64,000 nucleotides of DNA from Streptomonospora litoralis. GTDB taxonomy: Bacteria > Actinomycetota > Actinomycetes > Streptosporangiales > Streptosporangiaceae. This document shows, one piece after another, positions 34,472-42,661 of this stretch. Each line of letters begins with the position of its first letter. The first letter of the stretch is position 1. Location: the NCBI RefSeq assembly GCF_004323735.1, contig NZ_CP036455.1, positions 2,537,101 through 2,601,100 of the forward strand. The letters run 5' to 3'. The notes under the pieces were generated by a model that searched no databases, was not told the origin of the DNA, and saw nothing but the letters and a program-made list of their open reading frames with translations. A program made the translations under genes and the position numbers.

Positions 34472-34726
34472 GGTGTCTCCATCCGTCGGGCAGGTCGCTT
34501 CCGCGGGTCGCCGTCGGTGCCGCCTGACTCGGGCTGAACAGCTTAGAGCAGTACGTCCGGTTCCCTTCGGTTCCGGCGCGCGTCCCGGTGGCCGCTCTCG
34601 GCCAACGCAGTCCGGGAGGCTCGCTCCGCGTCCGGGAGAACCGCACGGCGGGGCCGCGTCCATGGAGCTCACGTTAGGCGCGGCGCGGCGGTGGGCGCTT
34701 CTCGATTCCTGACCGGTGCGGCCGAA
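34472..34726. other. Upstream region of the uvrA-like gene
   Basis: The frame upstream of the chosen uvrA start stays open through this region, but the encoded residues are Arg/Pro-rich and unlike any UvrA N-terminus, so it is treated as non-coding leader. I see no clear promoter. Confidence 0.45.
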
Positions 34727-34890
34727 GCGGCGCGGGTGGTCGCGGCGCGCTGCCGGCCCGGCCGCCGACCCGGCGGATGTCGAGGCGGCCCGCAGGCGGA
34801 GGAGGTAGCGCCGAAGTGACCGGGTCCACTGCCCGCGTCTTCGCCTCGGGTGCATTTCGGTCGCGCTTCGGACTCCCTTCATCCGCGGGA
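34727..34890. repeat. Dispersed intergenic repeat, copy A
   Basis: Forty bases at 34727-34766 are identical to 38097-38136. After a 35-base stretch absent from the other copy, similarity resumes: AGCGCCGAAGTG, then TCGCCTC-GGTG, TTTCGGT, TTCG and TTCATC-GCGGG in the same order. This copy ends four bases before the P450 stop codon. Read on the minus strand both copies begin ATGAA and open into similar Arg-rich frames (ATExHxRRR...AAGPAARRDHPRR), so a small conserved peptide or RNA cannot be excluded. Confidence 0.75.
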
Positions 34891-34893
34891 CGG

Positions 34894-36063
34894 TCAAAAC
34901 AGCCGCACCGGGAGGCTGTCCAGCGTGCGCGCCGGGCCGGGCCGCCAGGTGGGGGGCGCCTCCGGGTGGGCGAGCGCGAGGTCGGGGAAGCGGCGCAGCA
35001 GTTCGGTGAAGACGATCTGCAGTTCGGCACGGGCCAGGGCGGCGCCCAGGCAGTAGTGGATGCCGTGCCCGAAGCCGAGGTGGTCGCTCCGGCCGCGGTC
35101 CAGCCGCAGCTCCGACGGCTGAGAGAAGGTGCGCGGGTCGCGGTTGGCACCGAAGTACAGCGGCATCACCGGCTCACCGGCCGGGATGGTGACCCCGCCC
35201 AGCTCCACGGGCTCCAGTGTGAAGCGGAACACGCCGACGTCCGCGGCCCCGTTGTACCGCAGGAACTCCTCGACGGCATCGGCCACACCGTCCGGGGCGG
35301 CAGCGAGCCGCTCCCGTTGCTCGGGCCGGGTCAGCAGCAACAGCACACCGGCGGAGATCACCGCGACCGTGGTCTCGTGCCCGGCCAGCAGGATACTTAG
35401 CGCCAGCGAAGCGATCTCGCCCTCGGTCAGCTCGTCGTGGGCGACGAGGGCGGACAGCAGGTCCTCGCCGGGATTCGCGCGCTTGGCCGCGATCAGCTCC
35501 CGGATGTAGGCGACCAGCCCCCGGGAGCCGGCGGCCACGGTCTCCAGGTCGGGCCCGCCCATGCCGCGCGACCACTGTTGCCAGCGCTCCCGATCCTCCA
35601 GCGGTACGCCGAGCAGTTCGCAGATGACCCGGATCGGCAGCGGGTAGGCCAAGTCCGCGACGATGTCGGTCTCCTGGGGCAGCGCATCGAGCAGTTCGTC
35701 GGCGATCTGCCGAATCCGCGGCCTGAGCCGCTCCACGCGACGGAAGGTGAACTCCCTGGACACCAGCCGGCGCAGCCGCGTGTGGTCTGGCGGGTCCTGG
35801 GCGCCCAGCGCCGCCATGAAGTAGGGCCGCACGTCCTCGGGCAGCCCCGCCGCACCCGAGAGGTCGAGCTTGGTCTGCTTGTGCACGTCGTTGCTGAACC
35901 GGGGGTCGGTCAGAACCTGCATGACCTCCTCGTATCCCGAGACGAGGTGGATGGGAGTCCCGTCGAAGTATGTGGCGGTCTTGACCGCGGAACCTGCGCA
36001 CAGCCTTTCCAGTGCGGCGTCGCGATCGGGCGAGGTGAGGGCGGAGATCAGGTCGACGTGCAT
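34894..36063 (-). CDS. Cytochrome P450, bacterial class (CYP105/107-like)
   Basis: 389 residues from the ATG that starts MHVDLISALTS; a longer frame begins with a hydrophobic stretch unsuited to soluble bacterial P450s. I-helix oxygen-binding motif LLAGHETTVAVIS near 235, K-helix ExxR in VEEFLR near 275, and the heme-ligand loop FGHGIHYCLGAALARAE near 335 with the axial Cys. DPPDHTRLRRLVSREFT near 88 is the usual helix C region. It needs ferredoxin and reductase, not encoded nearby. It is divergent from a TetR gene. With the methyltransferase beyond, it may belong to a small secondary-metabolism or xenobiotic unit, but no scaffold enzyme is present. Confidence 0.93.
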   Translation of the reverse strand: MHVDLISALTSPDRDAALERLCAGSAVKTATYFDGTPIHLVSGYEEVMQVLTDPRFSNDVHKQTKLDLSGAAGLPEDVRPYFMAALGAQDPPDHTRLRRLVSREFTFRRVERLRPRIRQIADELLDALPQETDIVADLAYPLPIRVICELLGVPLEDRERWQQWSRGMGGPDLETVAAGSRGLVAYIRELIAAKRANPGEDLLSALVAHDELTEGEIASLALSILLAGHETTVAVISAGVLLLLTRPEQRERLAAAPDGVADAVEEFLRYNGAADVGVFRFTLEPVELGGVTIPAGEPVMPLYFGANRDPRTFSQPSELRLDRGRSDHLGFGHGIHYCLGAALARAELQIVFTELLRRFPDLALAHPEAPPTWRPGPARTLDSLPVRLF

Positions 36064-36179
36064 GGCCACTCCAGAAAACCATATGAACAGAAAGATTTTT
36101 TGGTTACAAGGAACCATGCGGCACCGGCGGCGTCAAGTAGGTTGGAAACAGTCGAACAGTCCGTTTTCCTGGAGGTGCC
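36064..36179. promoter_or_regulatory. Divergent P450/tetR promoter region
   Basis: An unusually A/T-rich 116-bp gap (AGAAAGATTTTTTGGTTACAAGG). Imperfect inverted repeats GGTT-ACAAGG-AACC (36099-36112) and AAAC-...-GTTT (36147-36167) are candidate TetR sites; neither is perfect. Confidence 0.45.
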
Positions 36180-36800
36180 GTGCCCTCGTTCAGCAGCGCC
36201 GAGCGCGAGCGGATCACCTCCCGGCTGCGCGTCGTCGGCGCCGAGCTGTTCGCCCGTCAGGGGCTGCGCAAGACCACGCTGGAGGACCTGGCGCGTCCAG
36301 CCGGGATATCCAAGGCCGGCTTCTACTCCTTCTTCGACAGCAAGGAGGCCCTGTTCCTGGACCTGATGCTGGAGCAGGCCGAGGACATCGGATCCCGGCT
36401 GGCCGCGGCCGCGACGGGTCCGGCCGACGCCCGCGAGGGGATCGCGGCGCTGCTGCGCGAGATCGCGACCGTGCTGGACACCAACCCGCTGTACCGCCGT
36501 CTGCTCGCCAACCCCGAGGAACTGCGGGCGGTCCGGGCCAGGATGGGCGACGCCGAGGTCGACCGGGCGAGCCGGGCACTACTCCAGCCGCTGAGCCGCT
36601 TCATCGAGTCCGCCCAGCGCGAGGGCCGGATCGTCAGTGCCGACCCCGGTGCCGTCCTCGGCGTGCTGCGCGCCGCCCTCCTGCCCGTCCTGCACCGCGA
36701 CGAACTGGACCCGGACGCACACACCGACACGCTGGACCTGCTGTTCCGCACGATCGCCGTCGGGCTCACCGCGCCGGAGGCGGAGAACCCGGTCCCGTGA
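36180..36800 (+). CDS. TetR-family regulator next to P450
   Basis: 206 residues from a GTG with GGAGG four bases upstream. TetR helix-turn-helix at about 10-58: RLRVVGAELFARQGLRKTTL, ARPAGISKAGFYSFFDSKEA. The C-terminal half is a helical ligand domain (LLREIATVLDTNPLYRRLLANPE) similar to the TetR subgroup with a conserved NPxL...PEEL segment. It is divergent from the P450 gene, the likely target. Convergent with the methyltransferase gene. Confidence 0.92.
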   Translation: MPSFSSAERERITSRLRVVGAELFARQGLRKTTLEDLARPAGISKAGFYSFFDSKEALFLDLMLEQAEDIGSRLAAAATGPADAREGIAALLREIATVLDTNPLYRRLLANPEELRAVRARMGDAEVDRASRALLQPLSRFIESAQREGRIVSADPGAVLGVLRAALLPVLHRDELDPDAHTDTLDLLFRTIAVGLTAPEAENPVP

Positions 36801-36846
36801 GCCGTCGATGCGCCGCATGCCGGGCGGTTCCCGGACCGGTTCGGCC

Positions 36847-36865
36847 CGCGATCATCCCGATCGCG
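36847..36865. terminator. Short hairpin between tetR and methyltransferase genes
   Basis: CGCGATC-ATCCC-GATCGCG, a perfect seven-base stem with a five-base loop between convergent stops. Confidence 0.45.
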
Positions 36866-36889
36866 AGCCGGGTGATCGAGATGCGGGGC

Positions 36890-37741
36890 TCACTGAGCGG
36901 TGGGCTCGGCGGTCCCGGGCAGGCGGCCGAGGCCGCACAGGAACACGCGCTGGTCTTCGCGTACGTCTACAAGGCCCTCGGGGCGCCATTCGGGGAGGTG
37001 GCAGATACCGAACTCGTCGGTCTCCAGGCCGTCGAAGAAAGCGGTGATCTCGGCCCGGCTCCGGAACCGGCCGCTGCCCAGGCTCGTGAGCACGATCTCC
37101 TCGCTGGACCGGGCCTTGGCCCGCACCCGTTCCCCGACGGGGCCCGTCAGATCGGCGCCGTCGTAGAAATGGCTCAGGGCCAGCATCGACCCGGGAGCCA
37201 GGTGCTGCAGGTAGGAGCGCACCAGCGCGTGCGGGTCGTCGGCGTCGTCTAGATGGTGCACGATACTGATCATCAAGAGTCCGACCGGCCGGGACAAGTC
37301 GAGCAGGCGCCGGGTTTCGGGGGCGGCGAAGACCGTCTCGACATCGCGCAGGTCGGACACGACTACACGGGTGGAGTCGTCGTCCTCAAGCAGTGCGCGG
37401 CCGTGGACGAGTACGACGGGATCGTTGTCGACGTAGACGACGCGGGCGTCGGGGGCGATGCGCTGGGCGGCCTGATGGGTCTTGTCCATGGTGGGTAGCC
37501 CCGCCCCCAGGTCCAGGAACTGGGTGATGCCGGAGCGGGCCATGTGGCCCACCGCGCGAATGAGGAAGTCGCGGTTGTCTCGGGCGACCACCCGCGCTTG
37601 GGGGACCGAGGCCGTAATCGCGTCGGCGATGTCGCGATCGACCGCGTAGTTGTCGTTGCCGCCGAGCACGGCGTCATAGACCCGCGCCACCGTGGGTGTC
37701 TGCGGCGGATACGGCGGGGGGACCGGGGCGTCGCTGGTCAT
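36890..37741 (-). CDS. SAM-dependent methyltransferase, DUF574/SAV2177 family
   Basis: 283 residues. Family hallmarks: the N-terminal TPTVARVYDAVLGGNDNYAVDR (about 15-36), the SAM-binding ITQFLDLGAGLPTMDKTHQ (about 72-90), then VVYVDNDPVVLVHGRALL and MISIVHHLDDADDPHALVRS near 155-175. These proteins are multiplied in actinomycete genomes, with few known substrates. The start ATG follows a run of unrelated intergenic DNA, 880 bp from the next gene, so it is likely monocistronic. Its link with the P450 is only proximity; the two are convergent across the tetR gene. Confidence 0.9.
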   Translation of the reverse strand: MTSDAPVPPPYPPQTPTVARVYDAVLGGNDNYAVDRDIADAITASVPQARVVARDNRDFLIRAVGHMARSGITQFLDLGAGLPTMDKTHQAAQRIAPDARVVYVDNDPVVLVHGRALLEDDDSTRVVVSDLRDVETVFAAPETRRLLDLSRPVGLLMISIVHHLDDADDPHALVRSYLQHLAPGSMLALSHFYDGADLTGPVGERVRAKARSSEEIVLTSLGSGRFRSRAEITAFFDGLETDEFGICHLPEWRPEGLVDVREDQRVFLCGLGRLPGTAEPTAQ

Positions 37742-38621
37742 GATCGTGTCCTTCGCGGGCTTAGTGTCCGGGACTGCGGTTTCGGCGCCCGCAGGCGCCG
37801 GGTGCGCGACCGCCGACCGGTGCGGGGACGGCGACTGCAGCGAAGGATATTCTGCCGCCGGCAGCGTGTCCCGCCCGCCGCAAGCGGTTGCCGTGGGCGC
37901 AGGCGCCCACCGGTGACACCGGCCGCCACCGGGGCCATAGTCGGGCGGAAACCCGCACCGTCAAAGCGCTGAGCGTGGGGGCCTCGGCTTCCCGTACGCG
38001 GCTCGAGCGGTGCGCATCCGCCGCCATGTCACCGACTCGCTCACCGGAAAGGTGTCGTGGGCCTGCGCCTTCGCGGTCACCAGCCTTCGGCGATGCGCGG
38101 CGCGGGTGGTCGCGGCGCGCTGCCGGCCCGGCCGCCCGACGAAGCAGCGCCGAAGTGCCCGGGCTTGGCCACCGCCTATGTCGTCGCCTCAGGTGGGTTT
38201 CGGTTGCGGTTCGAATTCTGTTCATCGCGGGTTATCGGCAGAAATCGGCGGTCGAATGCGTGCAATCGTCCCGGCTGAAGTCGCGTGCCCTGGAAAAACC
38301 GGCGCCGGCGGCTGTGGTCCACCGCGGTCTGGTGCCCGGAAACGCGTGGCGGTTGTCACCCGGATCTCGGCCCTTTCGGGTGGTTGGCAAGCCGCAGGCA
38401 CGGGTTTTAAGGTTCGGCCTCCCCGCCCGGCGGGATTGTTGAATGAATTGGGTGATATGTCCGATTTGTAACTGGTATAGCCCTTCATCAGCGTTAATAT
38501 GCCGACGAGAAATCGATTCGAGAAAATCCGTCATTTCGTATGGACCGACCGGCTTTCGCATAAGTACGCTCGGGCCGCCGCGGCTCGACTCGCAAGGCCG
38601 CGGAAACTCGAGAGGAGAACC
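37742..38621. other. 880-bp intergenic region with a repeat copy and an AT-rich promoter zone
   Basis: The left part is GC-rich and has no supported gene. Copy B of the dispersed repeat lies at 38097-38231. From about 38400 the sequence becomes markedly A/T-rich (GTGATATGTCCGATTTGTAA, GCGTTAATATG), with TAATAT at 38495-38500 as a possible -10 for the secreted-protein cluster, leaving a leader of about 115 bases. No ideal -35 is present. Confidence 0.5.
38097..38231. repeat. Dispersed intergenic repeat, copy B
   Basis: Second copy of the element at 34727-34890: 40 identical bases (38097-38136), then interrupted but collinear similarity up to TTCATCGCGGG. It lacks about 35 bases present in copy A. 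The two copies bracket the P450, tetR and methyltransferase genes in direct orientation. Confidence 0.75.
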
Positions 38622-39134
38622 ATGACCCCCGTTCTCAAAAGGATGAGCGCGGTCGCCATCGGAGCGGCCACCGCCGCCGGCGTCCTGGCGCCGGCCCAAC
38701 TCGCGGCGGCCGAGCCCGCCGCATCGGCGCCCCATGCCCCCGCCGCCGCCACCCAAGCGCAGACCATGGGCGTCAGGATCGATCTCGGCAGCGCCGTTGT
38801 CGGCATCACCGACAAGATCTACAGCATCGCCGTCAACGCGATCGAGCGGAGCCAGAACCGCAGCGGCTACGTCAAGAGCCTGACGGAGGGCGCGTTCTAC
38901 GACGCGGGCCAGACCTACAACGTGATGGTCGTCAAGGCCGACCACCCCTACTCCCACGACCTGGACAACATCGTCTACGACGGGACGGTGCACGCATCGG
39001 GGTACCCCACCTTCCGGGTGCTGGTCTTCGACTCCGGTGTCTTCACCAACGAAGGCGACGGCGGCTACATCAACTGGGCGTTCAAAGGCTGGTTCGACCG
39101 CAGCGGCATGACCGTCGACTTCCGCAAGCCCTGA
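38622..39134 (+). CDS. Small secreted protein 1 of the tandem GDGGY-x-NWAF family
   Basis: 170 residues with AGAGGAG upstream. Sec signal peptide at 1 to about 30 (VLKRMSAVAIGAATAAGVLAPAQLAAAEPA), an Ala/Pro-rich spacer (about 31-55), then a globular part: NRSGYVKSLTEGAFYDAGQT near 84, YNVMVVKADHPYSHDLDN near 105, and the C-terminal core EGDGGYINWAFKGWFDRSG near 148. No Cys in the mature part. I recall similar actinomycete secreted proteins carrying only a generic 'stress protein' label; no activity is known to me. First of four tandem paralogues 20-30 bp apart, almost certainly one transcript. Confidence 0.9.
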   Translation: MTPVLKRMSAVAIGAATAAGVLAPAQLAAAEPAASAPHAPAAATQAQTMGVRIDLGSAVVGITDKIYSIAVNAIERSQNRSGYVKSLTEGAFYDAGQTYNVMVVKADHPYSHDLDNIVYDGTVHASGYPTFRVLVFDSGVFTNEGDGGYINWAFKGWFDRSGMTVDFRKP

Positions 39135-39157
39135 CCCGCAGGCGAGAGGACAGCACC

Positions 39158-39643
39158 ATGCAGTACCGCAAAGCCCTCGCCGTCGCGCCGCTGGCCGCTC
39201 TGGCGCTCCTCGGCGCGACCGCGGGCACCGCACAGGCCGAGACGCAGGCCCCGGCCCAGACCCAGGCGGCGGCCGCGGTCGCCCAGAGCCCGAGTGTGAC
39301 CGTCCACCTCGACGACGCTGCCAACGGCTTCCAGGTGGCCCGCGCGGTCAGCGCCCTCGACGAGGACAACCGCGGCGAGTTCGTCCGCCGCGCCGTCGAG
39401 GCTGCGTTCGAGGCCAGTGGCGGCCGCTACAGCGTGATCATGATGAACCTCAGCCAGGGCTACGAGGAGCGGCTGGAGACCAAGCGGCTCTACGCCAACG
39501 TCCGCTGGGGCAACATCAACTACGGCCTGTGGATCGCGGAGGCGGGCCGGTTCACCAACACCGGTGACGGCGGCTACATCAACTGGGCGTTCAAAGGCTG
39601 GTTCGACCGCGACGGCGGCACCGTTCACTTCCACCGCCCCTGA
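39158..39643 (+). CDS. Small secreted protein 2 of the tandem GDGGY-x-NWAF family
   Basis: 161 residues. Signal peptide MQYRKALAVAPLAALALLGA...AQA, about 25 residues. The mature part follows the same plan as the previous gene: NRGEFVRRAVEAAFEASGG, then RYSVIMMNLSQGYEERLE, and the ending TGDGGYINWAFKGWFDRDG. Forty-five bases coding this ending (39566-39610) are identical to 39057-39101 in gene 1 while the rest has diverged strongly, suggesting gene conversion or strong constraint. No Cys in the mature part. Lies 23 bp after gene 1. Confidence 0.9.
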   Translation: MQYRKALAVAPLAALALLGATAGTAQAETQAPAQTQAAAAVAQSPSVTVHLDDAANGFQVARAVSALDEDNRGEFVRRAVEAAFEASGGRYSVIMMNLSQGYEERLETKRLYANVRWGNINYGLWIAEAGRFTNTGDGGYINWAFKGWFDRDGGTVHFHRP

Positions 39644-39665
39644 GAACTGAAAAGGAAGGCAGCAC

Positions 39666-40082
39666 ATGAACATCGCGAAGCTGATCGCCGCCTTCGCCAC
39701 GGCGGTGGTCGCCGTGACCGGCGCGGCGGCGGTCGCCGCGCCGCAGCCCGCCGCGGCGCAACCAACGACGATGGCGTTCGACGCCTGCGATCTGCGGGTG
39801 AAGCTGCGCGAACTGCGCGGCTGGGACGCCAACGACCGGTACAACATCATGGTCTGGAAGGAGTCCGCGCGGGCTTCCAGCCACTTCGACGGCATCGTCT
39901 CGCAGGGGCACACCACCGCAGACGAATGCGACGGATTCTTCGGCAACGACATCGACTTCTTCTGGGTCGTGTTCAGCGGCGGAGGCGCATTCACCCGCCA
40001 AGGCGACGGCGGCTACCGCAACTGGGCCTTCTACGGCGTCTGGGAGCGCAACGGCAAGCACGTCGAGTTCTCCCCCCGATGA
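39666..40082 (+). CDS. Small secreted protein 3 of the tandem family (two-Cys form)
   Basis: 138 residues with AAGGAAGG upstream. Signal peptide about 1-31 (IAKLIAAFATAVVAVTGAAA...AAAQ). The mature part is shorter than in genes 1 and 2 and has two Cys (FDACDLRVKL and ADECDGFFG) likely to form a disulfide. Core motifs: YNIMVWKESARASSHFDGIV, FFWVVFSGGGAF, and QGDGGYRNWAFYGVWERNG. Closest relative is gene 4, with which it shares several 20-26-base identical stretches. Ends with PR two codons after the motif. Confidence 0.88.
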   Translation: MNIAKLIAAFATAVVAVTGAAAVAAPQPAAAQPTTMAFDACDLRVKLRELRGWDANDRYNIMVWKESARASSHFDGIVSQGHTTADECDGFFGNDIDFFWVVFSGGGAFTRQGDGGYRNWAFYGVWERNGKHVEFSPR

Positions 40083-40114
40083 CTACCGCTGAGCGACGAA
40101 AGGACCGCCCCGCG

Positions 40115-40510
40115 ATGCAGTTGACGAAGAAGGCGGCAGCGGTGCTGGCGCTCGCCGGCGCCGCGACAGCAGGAGCCCCGGCCGCCGCACAGGCGTCGGA
40201 CTACCTCGACCCCTGCGACCTGCGCACCAAGATCGACGAGCTCCAGGGCTGGGGTTCGGACACCTCTAAGAACATCATCGTCTACAAGGCGACCGCCCGG
40301 GAGTCCAGCCACTTCGAGGGCGTTGTGAGCAGGGGCACTACCCAAGCCAAGCCGTGCGAGAACTTCTGGCCGAGCGAGCACGACTACCACTGGGTCGTGT
40401 TCAGCGGCGACGGCGAGTTCGTCCGCAAGGGCGACGGCGGCTACCGCAACTGGGCGTTCTTCGGCGTGTTCACCCGCGACGGCAACGTCGTGGATTTCCA
40501 CGCCAGGTGA
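40115..40510 (+). CDS. Small secreted protein 4 of the tandem family (two-Cys form)
   Basis: 131 residues; signal peptide MQLTKKAAAVLALAGAATAG...AQA. Same two-Cys plan as gene 3: LDPCDLRTKIDELQGWG, NIIVYKATARESSHFEGVV, KPCENFWPSEHDYHWVVFSG, KGDGGYRNWAFFGVFTRDG. The N-terminal segment xxCDLRxKLxELxGW is shared only by genes 3 and 4. Start chosen at the ATG that gives a clean signal peptide. A 14-bp perfect terminator stem follows, closing the four-gene unit. Confidence 0.88.
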   Translation: MQLTKKAAAVLALAGAATAGAPAAAQASDYLDPCDLRTKIDELQGWGSDTSKNIIVYKATARESSHFEGVVSRGTTQAKPCENFWPSEHDYHWVVFSGDGEFVRKGDGGYRNWAFFGVFTRDGNVVDFHAR

Positions 40511-40550
40511 ACGACAGCTAGCCCGCTGCGGCGCGGGTCCATATCCTGCC

Positions 40551-40581
40551 GGATCCACGGCGCCTCGGGCGCCGTGGATCC
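40551..40581 (+). terminator. Terminator of the secreted-protein cluster
   Basis: GGATCCACGGCGCC (40551-40564) pairs perfectly with GGCGCCGTGGATCC (40568-40581) around a three-base loop, 40 bp after the last stop. Confidence 0.8.
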
Positions 40582-40605
40582 CAACGCGGCTCCCATAGAT
40601 GCGAA

Positions 40606-40636
40606 AAGGGGTACCGCCGAGTCGGCGATACCCCTT
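40606..40636 (-). terminator. Intrinsic terminator of the tRNA-Pro gene
   Basis: On the minus strand AAGGGGTA-x-CGCCG pairs with CGGCG-x-TACCCCTT (one internal mismatch, three-base loop) and is followed by TTTT. It lies 11 bp past the tRNA 3' end. Confidence 0.78.
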
Positions 40637-40646
40637 CTGATCTGCG

Positions 40647-40720
<74 letters not shown>

Positions 40721-40933
40721 GCGTCCGGTGGGCTGCTGGTCGCTGCCCTGTGGACGAGTAAGACTCTATCGCATCTGCAGGGCTGGTTGTGACGGCTTTA
40801 GGCGGCGGGCCGCTCCGGGGCCGGTGGGCCGTCGCTGCGGTGCTGGGCGGGGCGAGCGTTTGGGGTGGGCACCGCGAGGTTACTGGGGCAGGGAGGAGGC
40901 AGCACCGTTGGCCGGGTAAGGAGTTGGTGCGCC

Positions 40934-41254
40934 ATGAGCGGGAGTACCCGAGAGAAGGGTCTGGACACCGGGCTGGAGGCGATCGGGGGTCTGACCGAGC
41001 TCGTGCCCGCCCAGGCCCGTCCCGTCGACCTGGTCTACCGCTCCTTGGGCACCTCCGGGACCGATAGCGACGGCCAGCACGACATCGCGGCCGCCGCCGC
41101 GCGTACCGCGGTGGCCGGGGAGATCGAGCGGCTGCGTCCCGGCGAACCCTACGTGCTGCATCTTGGCCCTGCTGCCGACTATCCGGGGCTCGCGCCGGAG
41201 TCGACCGAGGCGGAGCTGCTCGTACTGGGAGTGGTCTACCGGTTCGGCGAGTGA
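40934..41254 (+). CDS. Hypothetical protein
   Basis: 106 residues from an ATG with TAAGGAG ten bases upstream; a longer frame has no site. Soluble, acidic, no signal or membrane segment. Segments: LDTGLEAIGGLTELVPAQA, VDLVYRSLGTSGTDSDGQHD, AAAAARTAVAGEIERLRPGE, PYVLHLGPAADYPG and ELLVLGVVYRFGE. The family was not recognised. It stands between the tRNA gene and an aldo/keto reductase, with codon use like its neighbours. Probably a real gene of unknown function. Confidence 0.6.
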   Translation: MSGSTREKGLDTGLEAIGGLTELVPAQARPVDLVYRSLGTSGTDSDGQHDIAAAAARTAVAGEIERLRPGEPYVLHLGPAADYPGLAPESTEAELLVLGVVYRFGE

Positions 41255-41555
41255 GGCCGGTGAGCGGGCCCAGCCGCGCTCTCCGGGCGGTCGGCAGGCA
41301 CCCCGCGGCGGGCGAAACGCCCTGCCGCGTCCGCCGTCGAAACGTCCCGCAGCCTCGCCGCAAGTCCGCGGCCCGCCGCGGTGTCCGCATCGCCGGCCCG
41401 TTGCGTGTCCGCCCCGCGCGACGACCCCGGCGACGCCGCACCGCCCGGGAAGTGGCACTGTGCACACCGCCCGCAGCGTCGGAATGCGGCACAGACGGCG
41501 TGCGGTTACCGCTGTGGGTAAGAAGATCGTGCACCTGAGCAATGGGGGAGGATTC
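41255..41555. other. Intergenic region upstream of the aldo/keto reductase
   Basis: No gene, repeat or clear promoter element recognised in this 301-bp stretch. Confidence 0.4.
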
Positions 41556-42386
41556 ATGTCCACGGTTCCCGAAGTGACGCTGAACAACGGCGTGCGTATC
41601 CCGCAGCTGGGCTTCGGCGTCTGGCAGGTCGGGAGCGACGAGGTCACCGACGCCGTCAGCACCGCCCTGGAGACCGGGTACCGCAGCATCGACACCGCTG
41701 CCGCCTACGGCAACGAAGAAGGGGTCGGTGAGGCCCTGCAGCGCTCCGGGATCGCTCGCGACGAGCTGTTCGTGACCTCGAAGCTCTGGAACAGCGACCA
41801 CGGCTTCGACAACACGCTGCGCGCCTTCGACGCGACCCTGGAACGGCTCAATCTGGAGCACCTGGACCTCTACCTGATCCACTGGCCCATGCCGGCCCAC
41901 GACACCTCCGTGAGCAGCTGGAAGGCCATGGAGCGGCTCTACGCCGAGGGACGTGTCCGAGCGATCGGCGTCTCCAACTTCCACGCCGAGCACGTGCGCC
42001 GGCTCCTCGACGAGGGCGGCCTGGTGCCCACGGTCAACCAGATCGAGCTGCACCCGCGGCTGACCCAGCAGGAGATGCGCAGCTTCAACAAGGAGCACGA
42101 CATCGCCACGGAGGCGTGGAGCCCGCTGGGGCAGGGACAGCTGCTGCAGGACTCGACGCTCGCCAAGATCGCCGAGGCCTACGGCAAGACCACGGCCCAG
42201 GTGATCTTGCGGTGGCACCTGCAGATCGGCAACATCGCCATTCCGAAGTCGGTGACGCCCGAGCGGATCCGCTCGAACTTCGACGTCTTCGACTTCGAGC
42301 TCTCCAGCGGCGACCTCGACGCGATCTCCGGCCTCAACGAGGACCAGCGTTTCGGCCCGGACCCGGCGACGATGAACGCGGCCTGA
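41556..42386 (+). CDS. Aldo/keto reductase (2,5-diketo-gluconate reductase type)
   Basis: 276 residues with GGGGGAGGA upstream. The complete AKR catalytic tetrad is visible: Asp and Tyr in YRSIDTAAAYGNEEGVGEAL (about 42-61), Lys in FVTSKLWNSDHG near 73, and His in DLYLIHWPMP near 107. NADPH-binding ending IPKSVTPERIRSNFDVFDF near 235. Barrel fold, cytoplasmic, monocistronic. These enzymes reduce aldehydes and keto sugars with NADPH; the family is too broad to name a substrate. Confidence 0.93.
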   Translation: MSTVPEVTLNNGVRIPQLGFGVWQVGSDEVTDAVSTALETGYRSIDTAAAYGNEEGVGEALQRSGIARDELFVTSKLWNSDHGFDNTLRAFDATLERLNLEHLDLYLIHWPMPAHDTSVSSWKAMERLYAEGRVRAIGVSNFHAEHVRRLLDEGGLVPTVNQIELHPRLTQQEMRSFNKEHDIATEAWSPLGQGQLLQDSTLAKIAEAYGKTTAQVILRWHLQIGNIAIPKSVTPERIRSNFDVFDFELSSGDLDAISGLNEDQRFGPDPATMNAA

Positions 42387-42487
42387 CCCACCCCCGCGTG
42401 CCTGCCCGGCAGCCGCGTACCCGGCGAGAGGCGCCGAGCGAACGAAGCCGAACCCGGCACCGGCTCGGTGGCACCGAGGGCACCCGA

Positions 42488-42542
42488 CGACGCGCAGCGG
42501 TCGACCGCCCCGCGGCCCCGGGCGGTCGACCGCTGCGCGTCG
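42488..42542 (+). terminator. Strong terminator after the aldo/keto reductase
   Basis: A 22-bp perfect stem (42488-42509 with 42521-42542), core CAGCGGTCGACCGCC/GGCGGTCGACCGCTG, around an 11-base GC loop. One of the longest perfect stems in the window. Confidence 0.8.
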
Positions 42543-42661
42543 CGGCCGGTCCAAGGTGTGGCGGGCGGCGGCGACGGGCGGTTTGCGGGCGCGGGTGCTG
42601 CGGCGGCGCCGTGGCGACGAAGGCGGACCGCAGCGGCCGACCGGCGACACGCCGGAGCCGA

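Noticed and set aside
34472-34897. N-terminal extension of the UvrA-like protein into the repeat
   Set aside because: The frame is open but encodes Arg/Pro-rich sequence unrelated to UvrA, and a good Shine-Dalgarno site precedes the ATG at 34471.
38511-38520. AATCGATT upstream of the secreted cluster, similar to the LacI operator core at 3559
   Set aside because: Only the 8-bp core matches and one arm is broken; a single AT-rich ClaI-type site is expected by chance.
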